Below the pieces are notes generated by a model. That model was not told the DNA's origin and did not search any database. It saw only the letters and a program-made list of their open reading frames with translations. A stretch of 41,702 bases of DNA from a bacterium (GTDB lineage: Bacteria; Methylomirabilota; Methylomirabilia; Methylomirabilales; 2-02-FULL-66-22): NCBI GenBank assembly GCA_029580855.1, contig JAKPQH010000023.1, positions 1 to 41,702 on the forward strand. The letters run 5' to 3'. Each line of letters opens with the position of its first letter. Position 1 is the first letter of the stretch. This document shows, piece after piece, positions 33,639 through 41,702 of this stretch. Position numbers and translations under genes: made by a program.

Positions 33639-34931
33639 ATGATCGAGCGGCGGGTCGCGGTCACGGGGATGGGCGTCGTCACCCCCATCGGGATCGGGGT
33701 AGAGGCGTTCTGGAAGGGCCTGCTGGCCGGGCGCTCGGGCGTCGCCGCGGTCGAGCACTTCGACGCCTCGGGTCTGCCCGCGCGGATCGCCGCCTACGTC
33801 CGTGACGGCGACGCGCTGGACGCCTGGCGACGGCGACTGGGGCTGGAGCCCGGCGACCCTCGGTCCCTCCTGTTCGCTCTGGCCGCCGGCAGGCAGGCGC
33901 ACGACGCCGCCGGCTGGCGGGACGAGCTGGGCGGGCCGCGCGTCGGCGTCGTCTTCGGTTCCCACGGCGACAAGCTCGATATGGGGCGCATGGCGGAGGT
34001 CGCGTACCGCGCCAGAAACGGCGGCGCCTCGGCGATCTTTCCCGCGGCGTTCTTCGAGCGGTACTGCCGCGAATTCCGCGGCCATCCGCTCACCCGTCTG
34101 CTGCCGCACCACGCGACACTCCGGTTGGCTCGGATGTACCGGGCGCAAGGGCCGGCCTGCACGATCCAGACCGCCTGCACCAGTTCCGCCCAGGCCATCG
34201 GCGAGGCGTTTGGGATGATCCGCCGGGGGACCGTGGATCGGGCGATCTGCGGCGGGGCGGAGTGCATCGTGTCGCCGAACCACATGCTCATGTTCGCGCT
34301 GCTGGGGGTCCTTTCGACGCGAAACGACGCGCCGGCTCGGGCCAGCCGGCCCTTCGACGGCGGGCGGGACGGATTTGTGCTGGGCGAGGGGAGCGCGGTG
34401 CTGGTGCTGGAGCGGTGGGACCGGGCGCGGGAGCGCGGCGCGCGCATCCTGTGCGAGCTGGCCGGCTACGGGACGTCGTGCGACGCGTACCGGCTCACCG
34501 ACGAGGAGCCGGAGGGCCGCGGGGCCATCGCCGCCATGCGGCGCGCCCTGGAGGCTGCGGGCCTGACGCCGGGAGACGTGGACTACATCAACGCACACGG
34601 CACCTCCACCCAGATGAACGACCGAGTGGAGACGCTGGCCATCAAGACGCTACTCGGGCGGCGCGCCTACCAGGTTCCGGTGAGTTCCATCAAATCCATG
34701 CTCGGCCACGCCGTCTCAGCCGCCGGGGCCATCGAAGCCGTCGCCTGCGTCCTCGCGCTGCGGGACCAGACGCTGCCGCCGACCATCAACCTGGAGCGCT
34801 CCGACCCCCACTGCGATCTGGACTATGTGCCCAACGCCCCCAGAGGGGCGCGCGTGGACGTGGTGCTCTCCAACTCTTTTGGGTTCGGCGGGCACAACGA
34901 CTGCCTGGTCCTCCGACGCTGCACCGGCTAG
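33639..34931 (+). CDS. FabF-type 3-ketoacyl-ACP synthase (KS alpha, intact)
   Basis: The 430-residue condensing enzyme has the full catalytic set: Cys180 in IQTACTSSAQAIGEA, His320 in NAHGTSTQMND, and Lys352/His357 in IKSMLGHAVSAAG. RVAVTGMGVVTPIG opens it and SNSFGFGGHND closes it, as in FabF. With the degenerate KS at 29651 it forms a plausible KS alpha/KS beta pair. Start ATG 33639, 12 bases after the enoyl reductase stop. It is the last gene of the cluster; a convergent operon follows. Confidence 0.93.
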   Translation: MIERRVAVTGMGVVTPIGIGVEAFWKGLLAGRSGVAAVEHFDASGLPARIAAYVRDGDALDAWRRRLGLEPGDPRSLLFALAAGRQAHDAAGWRDELGGPRVGVVFGSHGDKLDMGRMAEVAYRARNGGASAIFPAAFFERYCREFRGHPLTRLLPHHATLRLARMYRAQGPACTIQTACTSSAQAIGEAFGMIRRGTVDRAICGGAECIVSPNHMLMFALLGVLSTRNDAPARASRPFDGGRDGFVLGEGSAVLVLERWDRARERGARILCELAGYGTSCDAYRLTDEEPEGRGAIAAMRRALEAAGLTPGDVDYINAHGTSTQMNDRVETLAIKTLLGRRAYQVPVSSIKSMLGHAVSAAGAIEAVACVLALRDQTLPPTINLERSDPHCDLDYVPNAPRGARVDVVLSNSFGFGGHNDCLVLRRCTG

Positions 34932-34967
34932 CGCCGGTCACTCCCCCGCCGCAACCTCTCCGCCGCC

Positions 34968-34991
34968 GCTCGGTCTTCACGAAAGCCGAGC
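34968..34991 (+). terminator. Weak candidate terminator hairpin after the KS gene
   Basis: GCTCGG (34968-34973) and CCGAGC (34986-34991) form a 6-bp stem with a 12-nt loop, 37 bp after the KS stop. No T tract follows. A second hairpin, ACCGGC/GCCGGT (34923-34938), overlaps the stop codon. Confidence 0.3.
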
Positions 34992-35018
34992 CTCTGAGCC
35001 CACTCCCATGAAATCCGC

Positions 35019-35071
35019 GGGGGCGGGTGACGCCATTGGGCCCCTTGCGCCGCTTGGGGCAGACCGCCCCC
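35019..35071 (-). terminator. Strong hairpin at the 3' end of the minus-strand operon
   Basis: GGGGGCGG (35019-35026) pairs with CCGCCCCC (35064-35071). Inside, GCCCC and GGGGC around TTGCGCCGCTT form a nested stem. It lies two bases after the DUF2007 stop on the minus strand. The tail has only ATTT, so termination may rely on the long stem. Confidence 0.4.
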
Positions 35072-35073
35072 GC

Positions 35074-35412
35074 TCAGTCGTCCGCCTCGCCGCCGATCTC
35101 GGCGTCCAGGATGGCCTGGGCCCGCGGCTCGTCGGCGGCGCGGACCAGCACGTGCCAGTACCCGGACCACGAGAAGCCGCCGTGGAGACCGTCGTCGCTC
35201 CCGCGGATGGCGCAGACGAGGCCGTGGGCCGCCAGCAGCCCCGCGACGATGTCCGCGGAGGCGCGGTCGCCCGTCTCGAACACGATCGCCTCGGGCGGGG
35301 CCGGCGCGGGACCCCCGGCCAGGTCCAGCCCGACGTGACAGACCGGACAGACGGTGGTTCCCCAGGGGTAGTGCCGCCGACAGGATGGGCAGCGGCCGCG
35401 TCGTCGGAACAT
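35074..35412 (-). CDS. Zinc-ribbon plus DUF2007 protein
   Basis: The 112-residue protein has an N-terminal zinc ribbon with CPSC (Cys8, Cys11) and CPVC (Cys22, Cys25). A C-terminal segment then resembles DUF2007, a small domain called a putative signal-transducing protein: VFETGDRASADIVAGLLAAHG, then YWHVLVRAADEPRAQAIL. No function is established for the family. It is the last gene of a minus-strand group, 10 bp after the VOC gene. Confidence 0.75.
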   Translation of the reverse strand: MFRRRGRCPSCRRHYPWGTTVCPVCHVGLDLAGGPAPAPPEAIVFETGDRASADIVAGLLAAHGLVCAIRGSDDGLHGGFSWSGYWHVLVRAADEPRAQAILDAEIGGEADD

Positions 35413-35422
35413 GCCGGGCGCC

Positions 35423-35845
35423 TCAGCGAGGCCAGATATCCGCGTCGGCCAGTTCCAGCAGGTTGCCGTCCGGATCGCGGAAATAGAACGACCGGCCGGC
35501 GGGCCAGGCGATCTCCTTCAGGATCGCCACCTGGCGGTCCTGGACACGCCGCTTCCAGGCCTCGTACTCCGTGGGGCTGACCGTGAAGCAGACGTGGATT
35601 TCACCGTCGGCCCCGTGCGGGGGGAGGTTCGCGGAGCGCCGCGTCCGCTCCGCATAGAAGAGGAGCAGGACGCCCGTGCCGACGCGGAAAAAGACATGAC
35701 GGTCGGGTTCCTTGCCGATCTGCTTCAGACCCATGACGTCGCGATAGAACCGCTCCGCGCGGTCCAGGTCGGCCACGTACAGGACGGTCTCGAGGATACC
35801 CGTAATACGCGGCGACTCGTCAGCAGGGCACACCATGGCCTCCAT
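35423..35845 (-). CDS. VOC-fold (glyoxalase/dioxygenase-like) protein
   Basis: The 140-residue protein is one vicinal-oxygen-chelate unit pair: ITGILETVLYVADLDRAERFYRDVMGL in the first half; GEIHVCFTV, GRSFYFRDPDGNLLELAD in the second. The His in IHVCF and Glu in LLELAD are the usual metal ligands. Substrate cannot be told: such proteins include glyoxalase I, fosfomycin-resistance-like enzymes and ring-cleavage dioxygenases. ATG 35845 is chosen; ATG 35836 is an alternative. The frame stays open upstream through the acylphosphatase region, but that part is out of frame with the acylphosphatase and is not coding. Confidence 0.85.
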   Translation of the reverse strand: MEAMVCPADESPRITGILETVLYVADLDRAERFYRDVMGLKQIGKEPDRHVFFRVGTGVLLLFYAERTRRSANLPPHGADGEIHVCFTVSPTEYEAWKRRVQDRQVAILKEIAWPAGRSFYFRDPDGNLLELADADIWPR

Positions 35846-35853
35846 CGTCTCGG

Positions 35854-36147
35854 TTACGTGGACACGCGGAATCCCGTCTCGCCGCGGGGGTCCTCCCATG
35901 CCACCTCGACGCCGCCGACCGCCGAGGCGGGGGAGCCCCGATAACACCACCGGATCATGGCCTCGACCGAGGCCGGCGATCCCTCGAAGACCGCCTCCAC
36001 CCGCCCGTCCGGGGCGTTCCGGATCCAGCCGGCCACGTTCCGGAACCCGGCCTCGTCTTCGGCGTACGCGCGGAAGTACACGCCCTGGACCCGCCCCGAG
36101 ACCCAGACGTGCGCGCGCACCCGCGCTCCGGCGTTCCGCGGACTCAT
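35854..36147 (-). CDS. acyP: Acylphosphatase
   Basis: A small cytoplasmic enzyme that hydrolyses carboxyl-phosphate bonds. The 97-residue protein has VSGRVQGVYFRAYAEDEA with the catalytic Arg of VYFR (residue 25) and GWIRNAPDGRVEAVFEG with the catalytic Asn (residue 44), the full signature of the family. Its ATG overlaps the stop of the squalene synthase gene (ATGA), and the VOC gene follows after eight bases. Confidence 0.94.
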   Translation of the reverse strand: MSPRNAGARVRAHVWVSGRVQGVYFRAYAEDEAGFRNVAGWIRNAPDGRVEAVFEGSPASVEAMIRWCYRGSPASAVGGVEVAWEDPRGETGFRVST

Positions 36148-37202
36148 CCGTGCGCCCCGCGGGAGGCGAGGTCGTCCAGCGGACGCCGGAGACCTCGGTA
36201 GTGTCCGCCCAGGGCGGCATTGGACCAGGCGCTGATTCCGGAGCGGACCAGGATGCGGTAGACGGCGCCGCGCGAGATCTTTACGGTGACGTCGGGGTCC
36301 AGCAGATCGTCGGCCCGCCGGATCAGCGCCAGGGTCCTGAGACCGATCAGCATGGGCCAGGCGCAGGCCAGCCGCAGACGGATCTCGCTCCGCGGGATAG
36401 CCCGGGTGTACGCCCACGCCTCACGGTAGTCCGCCAGCGCGCCCGTGAGGAGGTCGTCCAACAGCGGCCGGAGCCGCGTCATGGCCGTCGGCCGCAGCAG
36501 GTCCCGGGGGAGCAGGCCGACGGCCGCCAGGTCCTGGCGCGGAAGATAGCAGCGGCCGATGCGGAGATCCTGGGCCAGGTCGCGGAGGACGTTGGTCATC
36601 TGCAGGGCCCGCCCGAAGCGCATGCCGCGCCGGCGCATGGCGCCCGCGTCCCAGGTCGCGCAGGCGGGCCGGTGCGCCATGGCCATGTCGGTCCAGAACT
36701 CGCCCACGCAGCCCGCGGCGAAATAGGTATAGCGGTCGAGGTCGTGCCGGGTTTCCAGGGCGGCGAGCCCCGCCGCGTCCTCGCCGGGAAAGGTGCGGAG
36801 ATCGGTCTGCATCCCTTCGATGAGGAGACGCACGACGCCGCGGATGCGCGTCCGGTCCCCGGGCGCGAGCCGGCCCAGGGCGGCGAGACACGCCGGGAGG
36901 TGGAGGAGCAGTTCGCGCTCGGCGGGGATCCGCTGCGGCCCGGTCAGCGCGCCGGCGATCTCCGCGGCACGCGAGGCGGCCGGCGCGTCCAGCTCGCCAA
37001 GCAGGACGTCGAGACAGCGCAGGCGCTCCGCCTTCGGCACGATGCGCGAGTCCGCCACCGTGTCCGCCGCGCGGGCCAGCAGGTAGGCCAGCCCCAGAGG
37101 CCCCCGCAGCGTTCGCGGCAGGACGCTGAGGCTCAGCGCAAAGGAACGGCTGACCCGCGGGAGGATCCGCGGCAGGGGTTCCGGAAGACCGTCCACGCGC
37201 AT
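36144..37202 (-). CDS. Squalene/phytoene synthase family protein, probably squalene synthase
   Basis: The 352-residue all-helical prenyl synthase condenses two prenyl diphosphates head to head. The two Asp-rich motifs are DTVAD (47-51) in YLLARAADTVADS and DLAQD (208-212) in TNVLRDLAQDLRIGRCYLP. VSRSFALSLSVLPR opens it. Its length and C-terminal hydrophobic stretch (LACAWPMLIGLRTLALI) fit the longer, ERG9-like squalene synthase type rather than the short HpnC/HpnD pair, though phytoene synthase is possible. Start ATG 37202 follows GGAGGG. No cyclase or desaturase is next to it, so the hopanoid, sterol or carotenoid branch is undetermined. Confidence 0.85.
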   Translation of the reverse strand: MRVDGLPEPLPRILPRVSRSFALSLSVLPRTLRGPLGLAYLLARAADTVADSRIVPKAERLRCLDVLLGELDAPAASRAAEIAGALTGPQRIPAERELLLHLPACLAALGRLAPGDRTRIRGVVRLLIEGMQTDLRTFPGEDAAGLAALETRHDLDRYTYFAAGCVGEFWTDMAMAHRPACATWDAGAMRRRGMRFGRALQMTNVLRDLAQDLRIGRCYLPRQDLAAVGLLPRDLLRPTAMTRLRPLLDDLLTGALADYREAWAYTRAIPRSEIRLRLACAWPMLIGLRTLALIRRADDLLDPDVTVKISRGAVYRILVRSGISAWSNAALGGHYRGLRRPLDDLASRGAHG

Positions 37203-37285
37203 CCGCACCCTCCAAAAAGCCGGCGCGCGAAAGCATAGCACACCGGGGCGGGTCCCAGAAGCGCGTTTGGCGGAGCCGCGCGCGA

Positions 37286-37314
37286 TTGCCTTTCGCGCGT
37301 TCCGCCCGTAAAAT
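37286..37314 (+). promoter_or_regulatory. Promoter of pepF-tatD
   Basis: TTGCCT (37286-37291), a 17-bp spacer and TAAAAT (37309-37314), in the 213-bp divergent gap between the squalene synthase and pepF genes. Confidence 0.65.
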
Positions 37315-37415
37315 GCTCTGTCCGACGCGCCGGCCTGCGGGGTGGCGCCGCTCGCCCCGCGGCGGCGACATCGCGCTCGGGTGTCGCAGCGCGGGTCCAC
37401 CTGGAGGAGCCATTC

Positions 37416-39257
37416 GTGAACGCCAACCCCTACGCCGCGACCGGTGTTCGCTGGGACCTGACGGACCTGTTCCGATCCCATGACGACCCGGCCATCGAAG
37501 AGACGCTGGCGGACTGTCGCGCGCGCGCCGAGCGGTTCGCGGCGCGGTACCGAGGCACGATCCGCGTGTCGGGCGGACCGCCGCCGGAGCACCTCCTGGC
37601 CGCGATCCTGGAAATGGAGGCGCTGCAGGCCGACCTGGAGCGGATGGGGGCCTTCGCCCAGCTGCTGTACGCGTCGGATACCGCCCGGCCCGAGTACCGG
37701 GACCTCCGCGAGCGGGTCGAGCAGCGTCTGACGGAGATCGGCAACCTGGTGCTCTTCTTCGAGCTGGAATGGCTGGAGGTTCCCGACGCGGCGGCGGAGC
37801 CGCTGATCCAGCATCCCGTCCTGGCCGGATACCGCCACTTCCTCCGGCAGGCGCGGCGCATGCGCCCGCACACCCTCTCGGAGTCGGAGGAGCGTCTGCT
37901 CAACGAGCGGGACAACACCGGGCCCCGCGCCTTCGGGCGGTTGTTTACGGAGCTGACCAGCAGTCTCAGCTTCCCGTTCCAGCGCGACGGCAAGGACGAG
38001 CGGCTGACCCTGAGCGAGATCCTCGCACTCTCGCACGAGCCGGACAGGTCGTTGCGGCAGCGGGCTCACCAGCGGCTCTTCCAGGTGCTGGAGCAGCAGT
38101 CGCTGGTCCTGACGTTCGTGTACGACACGCTCGTGCAGGACCACCTGACCATCGATCGGCTGCGCCGCTTCCCGCACCCCATGGCGGCCCGGCACGTGGC
38201 CAACGAGATCGACGCCGAGGCGGTGGAGCGGATGCTCTTCGTGACTGAACAGAACTACGGCCAGGCGCAGCGGTATTTTCGGGTGAAGGCCCGGCTGCTG
38301 GGGCTGCCCCGCCTCGCCCTGTACGACCAGTATGCCCCCATCGGCGCCGAGGCGCCGCGCTGCACGTTCGAGCGGGCGCGGGACGTGGTGCTGGAGGCCT
38401 TCGAGGCCTGCTCGCCCGTCCTCTCCGCGGCGGTACGCCAGTTCTTCGATCGGCGCTGGATCGACGCCGAAGTGCGGCCGGGCAAACAGAGCGGGGCCTT
38501 CTGCGCGTCGCCGTCGCCGTCGTTGCATCCGTACGTCCTGTGCAACCACACCGGGAATCTGCGCGACGTCATGACCCTGGCGCACGAGTTGGGCCACGGC
38601 GTCCACGGCTGGCTGTCACGGAAACAGACCCTCTTCAATTACGACACGCCGCTGACCATGGCGGAGACCGCGTCGGTCTTCGGGGAGTTTCTGGTGTTCG
38701 ACCATCTCCTGGACGCCGAGCGGGACCCGCGCGTGCAGCTGGCGCTGCTCTGCGGCAAGATCGAGGACGCCTTCGCCACGGTCTTCCGCCAGAGCGTCCT
38801 CACGCGCTTCGAGCAGGCGGTCTTCGCGCGGCGCAAGACGGGCCGCCTCACCGCGGACTGCGTGTGCCGGCTTTGGCTGGACGCCAACTCCCCGTATTAC
38901 GGGGACGCCGTGGAATTGACCGACGGGTATCGGTGGGGCTGGTCCTATATTCCCCATTTCATCCATTCCCGCTTCTACTGCTACAGCTATGTCTTCGGGG
39001 AGCTGCTGGTCCTGTCCCTCTACCGGCAATACAAGGAGCAGGGCGCCTCGTTCATCCCGAAGTACGTCGCGTTGCTGGAAGCGGGCGGGTCGGACGTGCC
39101 GGAGGCGCTGCTGGCGCCGCTGGGAGTCGATTTCCACGATCCGGCGTTCTGGCAGAAGGGGTTCGACGAGATCCGCGCGCTGGTGGATCGGGCCGAAGCG
39201 CTGGCCGACGCGCTCGCCGGCCCGACGGAGGCCGGTCGGGACCGTGCTCCTCTTTGA
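37416..39257 (+). CDS. pepF: Oligoendopeptidase F, M3-family zinc peptidase
   Basis: A cytoplasmic metallopeptidase that degrades short peptides. The 613-residue length is normal. The zinc motif HELGH (390-394) lies in MTLAHELGHGVHGW, and the downstream MAETASVFGE supplies the third ligand Glu. YGDAVELTDGYRWGWSYIPHFIHSRFYCYSYVFGELL is the conserved C-terminal cavity region. There is no signal peptide. A GTG start at 37416 has GGAGGAG six bases upstream. It overlaps tatD by 14 bp. Confidence 0.95.
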   Translation: MNANPYAATGVRWDLTDLFRSHDDPAIEETLADCRARAERFAARYRGTIRVSGGPPPEHLLAAILEMEALQADLERMGAFAQLLYASDTARPEYRDLRERVEQRLTEIGNLVLFFELEWLEVPDAAAEPLIQHPVLAGYRHFLRQARRMRPHTLSESEERLLNERDNTGPRAFGRLFTELTSSLSFPFQRDGKDERLTLSEILALSHEPDRSLRQRAHQRLFQVLEQQSLVLTFVYDTLVQDHLTIDRLRRFPHPMAARHVANEIDAEAVERMLFVTEQNYGQAQRYFRVKARLLGLPRLALYDQYAPIGAEAPRCTFERARDVVLEAFEACSPVLSAAVRQFFDRRWIDAEVRPGKQSGAFCASPSPSLHPYVLCNHTGNLRDVMTLAHELGHGVHGWLSRKQTLFNYDTPLTMAETASVFGEFLVFDHLLDAERDPRVQLALLCGKIEDAFATVFRQSVLTRFEQAVFARRKTGRLTADCVCRLWLDANSPYYGDAVELTDGYRWGWSYIPHFIHSRFYCYSYVFGELLVLSLYRQYKEQGASFIPKYVALLEAGGSDVPEALLAPLGVDFHDPAFWQKGFDEIRALVDRAEALADALAGPTEAGRDRAPL

Positions 39258-40005
39258 CGCGCACGCGCACCTGGCGGCGCAGGACTTCGCCGACGATCTC
39301 CCCGAGGTCTTGGCGCGCGCCGAGTCGGCGGGGCTCTGCGGCGTCCTGACCGTGGGCGAGACGCTGGCCGACGCGGAGCGGATCCTGGACTTGGCCGGGC
39401 GTCACGGCTTCATCAAGCCCGCCGCCGGTCTGTACCCGACGATCCTGGACCCGGCGGCCGCGGAGGCCGTCTTCGCGTTTATCCGGCGGAACGCCGACGG
39501 GCTGGCGGCCCTGGGAGAGGTCGGGCTGGACCGCTGGGCGGTGAAGACAGAGGCGGAGTGGCGCGTCCAAGAGGACATCCTGGCGGGCTTCGTGGCGCTC
39601 GCCAACCGGTTGAACCTTTCCCTCAACGTTCACTCCCGGTCCGCCGGCCGCCACACCATCGGGTTCCTGCGACGCTGCGGGGCGCGCAGGGTCCTCCTGC
39701 ACGCCTTCGACGGCAGGGCCGCGGCGGCCCTGGAGGGGGCGGAGGCCGGCTACGCTTTCTCGATCCCGCCCTCCGTCGTACGGTCGCCGCAGAAGCAGAA
39801 GCTGGTCCGGCGCCTGCCCCTGGAGTGCCTCCTCCTGGAGAGCGACTCGCCCGTCCTGGGACCCGATCCGGCAGCCCGGAACGAGCCGGCGAACGTCGTC
39901 GTGGCCTGCCGAGCGGTAGCCGAGCTCAAAGGCGTCTCGCCCGCGACGGTCGCCCGTGTCACCACGGACAACGCCCGCCGGCTCTTTCCCCGCGCGTTCG
40001 ACTGA
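39244..40005 (+). CDS. tatD: TatD-family metal-dependent hydrolase
   Basis: TatD proteins are TIM-barrel metal-dependent nucleases/hydrolases. The 253-residue protein has DAHAHL (5-10), GEVGLDRW with the metal-ligand Glu, NVHSRSAG with His, LLHAFDG and the Asp in LLESDSPVLGPDP, all in order, then the C-terminal RVTTDNARRLFP. A GTG start lies inside pepF. Biological substrates of the family are debated (3'-5' DNase, D-tyrosyl-tRNA clearance have been proposed). Confidence 0.9.
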   Translation: MLLFDAHAHLAAQDFADDLPEVLARAESAGLCGVLTVGETLADAERILDLAGRHGFIKPAAGLYPTILDPAAAEAVFAFIRRNADGLAALGEVGLDRWAVKTEAEWRVQEDILAGFVALANRLNLSLNVHSRSAGRHTIGFLRRCGARRVLLHAFDGRAAAALEGAEAGYAFSIPPSVVRSPQKQKLVRRLPLECLLLESDSPVLGPDPAARNEPANVVVACRAVAELKGVSPATVARVTTDNARRLFPRAFD

Positions 40006-40109
40006 CCCCAGGTTCTGGCCGCAAGAGGTCCCAGCCGCGCAGGGGGCTCGAGCCCGTCGACCCCGTGTGCTTTTTGTGGCCCGCCGTTTCGCCCCGCCAA
40101 CGGAGACAC

Positions 40110-40151
40110 AAAATGCCGGCGACCGGACGGGAGCCCCGTTCCCATCGCCGG
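40110..40151 (-). terminator. Intrinsic terminator of the ABC ATPase gene
   Basis: On the minus strand CCGGCGA (40151-40145) pairs with TCGCCGG (40122-40116); a nested GGGA/TCCC stem lies inside, and ATTTT follows at 40114-40110. It is 31 bp beyond the stop codon. The opposite strand between tatD and here has a GGGCTCGAGCCC palindrome and a T5 run but no good stem-to-tail arrangement. Confidence 0.6.
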
Positions 40152-40181
40152 GATGTCTCGACGCGGACGAGCGCGATCGGC

Positions 40182-41282
<1,101 letters not shown>

Positions 41283-41411
41283 GGTCTTCACCTGTCTCCT
41301 GTGTCTGTTCCGTTGGCTGGACCGCCTCGCAGCCCCACCCGGGCCGACGTCCGTGCAAGGAACGCTCGGGGTCTCGAGGCGCGAACCACGGGGCCCGGGG
41401 AATTTCACGGA

Positions 41412-41441
41412 ATTGTATGTAATCTCGGAACGGGAACGCAA
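41412..41441 (-). promoter_or_regulatory. Candidate promoter of the ABC ATPase gene
   Basis: On the minus strand TTGCGT (41436-41441), an 18-bp spacer and TACAAT (41412-41417) lie in an AT-rich island within the 383-bp divergent intergenic region (41283-41665). About 125 bp of 5' leader would separate it from the start codon. I see no riboswitch fold or other gene in this stretch. Confidence 0.55.
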
Positions 41442-41629
41442 GCGAAATCTCCGAGAACGGATGAGCAGGCGAACCGCGGCGGCGGACGCGAGGGGCGGAC
41501 GGGTCGGCCCGGCAACCGATGGGGACGCCGGCGGGGCACCTTCTTCCTGTCGCACTTTTTCCCCTGATCCCGCGCTAACGCGGTAACTGCCTGCCAATAC
41601 AAAAAATGCGCGCACCCACCAGGTGAGGC

Positions 41630-41667
41630 TTGACAAGGGGAATGGACGTGTGCTACATAACGTCCAT
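41630..41667 (+). promoter_or_regulatory. Promoter and 8-bp dyad at the start of the right-edge gene
   Basis: TTGACA (41630-41635) with an 18-bp spacer to TACATA (41654-41659). A perfect inverted repeat, ATGGACGT (41642-41649) and ACGTCCAT (41660-41667), flanks the -10 and runs into the ATG at 41666. No ribosome binding site is visible, so the transcript may be leaderless. Confidence 0.6.
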
Positions 41668-41702
41668 GACGGATGCGCAACGCCGCCGGCTCGAGCAGCA
41701 GC
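41666..41702 (+). CDS. N-terminus of a protein cut by the window edge, possibly DksA/TraR-like
   Basis: Only 12 residues are visible: MTDAQRRRLEQQ. A charged, helical opening of this kind is common in DksA/TraR zinc-finger proteins, but so short a piece cannot identify it. Support for a real gene comes from the promoter and dyad immediately upstream. Confidence 0.4.
   Translation, partial: MTDAQRRRLEQQ

Noticed and set aside
35423..36220. Possible larger VOC fusion or frameshift, since the frame stays open upstream of the VOC start
   Set aside because: The upstream part overlaps the acylphosphatase in another frame and is Arg/Gly-rich; the VOC domain is complete from the ATG at 35845.

Overview
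The window is a GC-rich, densely coding bacterial chromosome segment with no plasmid, phage, IS, CRISPR, tRNA or rRNA feature that I can see. A type IV pilus secretin operon (pilMNOPQ), lipoprotein signals, an ArnT-like glycosyltransferase and a LolA-like periplasmic protein point to a diderm (Gram-negative) organism. The rnc-smc-ftsY order, pilQ-aroC order, a DUF1571 protein and a long-form squalene synthase would suit an uncultured high-GC lineage such as Methylomirabilota/Rokubacteria or a Desulfobacterota-like group. That placement is inference; no marker gene here settles it.

Layout. (1) 1-6745, minus strand: a small unknown protein, a divergent RNase III, SMC, FtsY and a RibD cut by the window edge. 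(2) 6889-7283: thioredoxin with its own near-consensus promoter. (3) 7457-14310: a complete tryptophan operon trpE-G-D-C-F-B-A, mostly with overlapping cistrons. It is interrupted by two intercistronic regions built of degenerate 8-bp tandem repeats arranged as inverted arms. (4) 14310-17175: four minor-pilin-like genes (FimT/GspH, PilV, PilW and PilX types) whose first start codon overlaps the trpA stop. (5) 17176-17843: a hairpin-rich gene-free stretch and a promoter. (6) 17844-23126: pilMNOPQ, closed by a strong intrinsic terminator. (7) 23270-24460: aroC, which makes chorismate, the substrate of TrpE/TrpG.

(8) 24518-34931 is the most distinctive region. An ArnT-like membrane glycosyltransferase is followed by a PaaK-like adenylate-forming ligase, a secreted DUF1571 (LolA-like) protein, an AcpS-type phosphopantetheinyl transferase and a nearly complete dissociated fatty-acid/polyketide elongation set. 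The set has two hotdog dehydratases, two ketosynthases, a FabG ketoreductase, a FabL-type enoyl reductase and a large atypical acyl carrier protein. In each duplicated pair one copy keeps the catalytic residues and the other has lost them (DH His to Thr; KS Cys to Pro and His to Asn). That suggests an active/inactive heterodimeric DH and a KS/chain-length-factor pair. It looks like a dedicated type II lipid or polyketide pathway whose product may be glycosylated and sent to the envelope. The product cannot be named from sequence.

(9) 35074-37202, minus strand: a zinc-ribbon/DUF2007 protein, a VOC protein, an acylphosphatase and a squalene/phytoene synthase. (10) 37416-40005: oligoendopeptidase F and a TatD-family hydrolase. 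(11) 40182-41282, minus strand: a MalK/UgpC-type ABC ATPase without permeases nearby. (12) At the right edge a new gene begins at 41666 under a promoter overlapped by a perfect 8-bp dyad.
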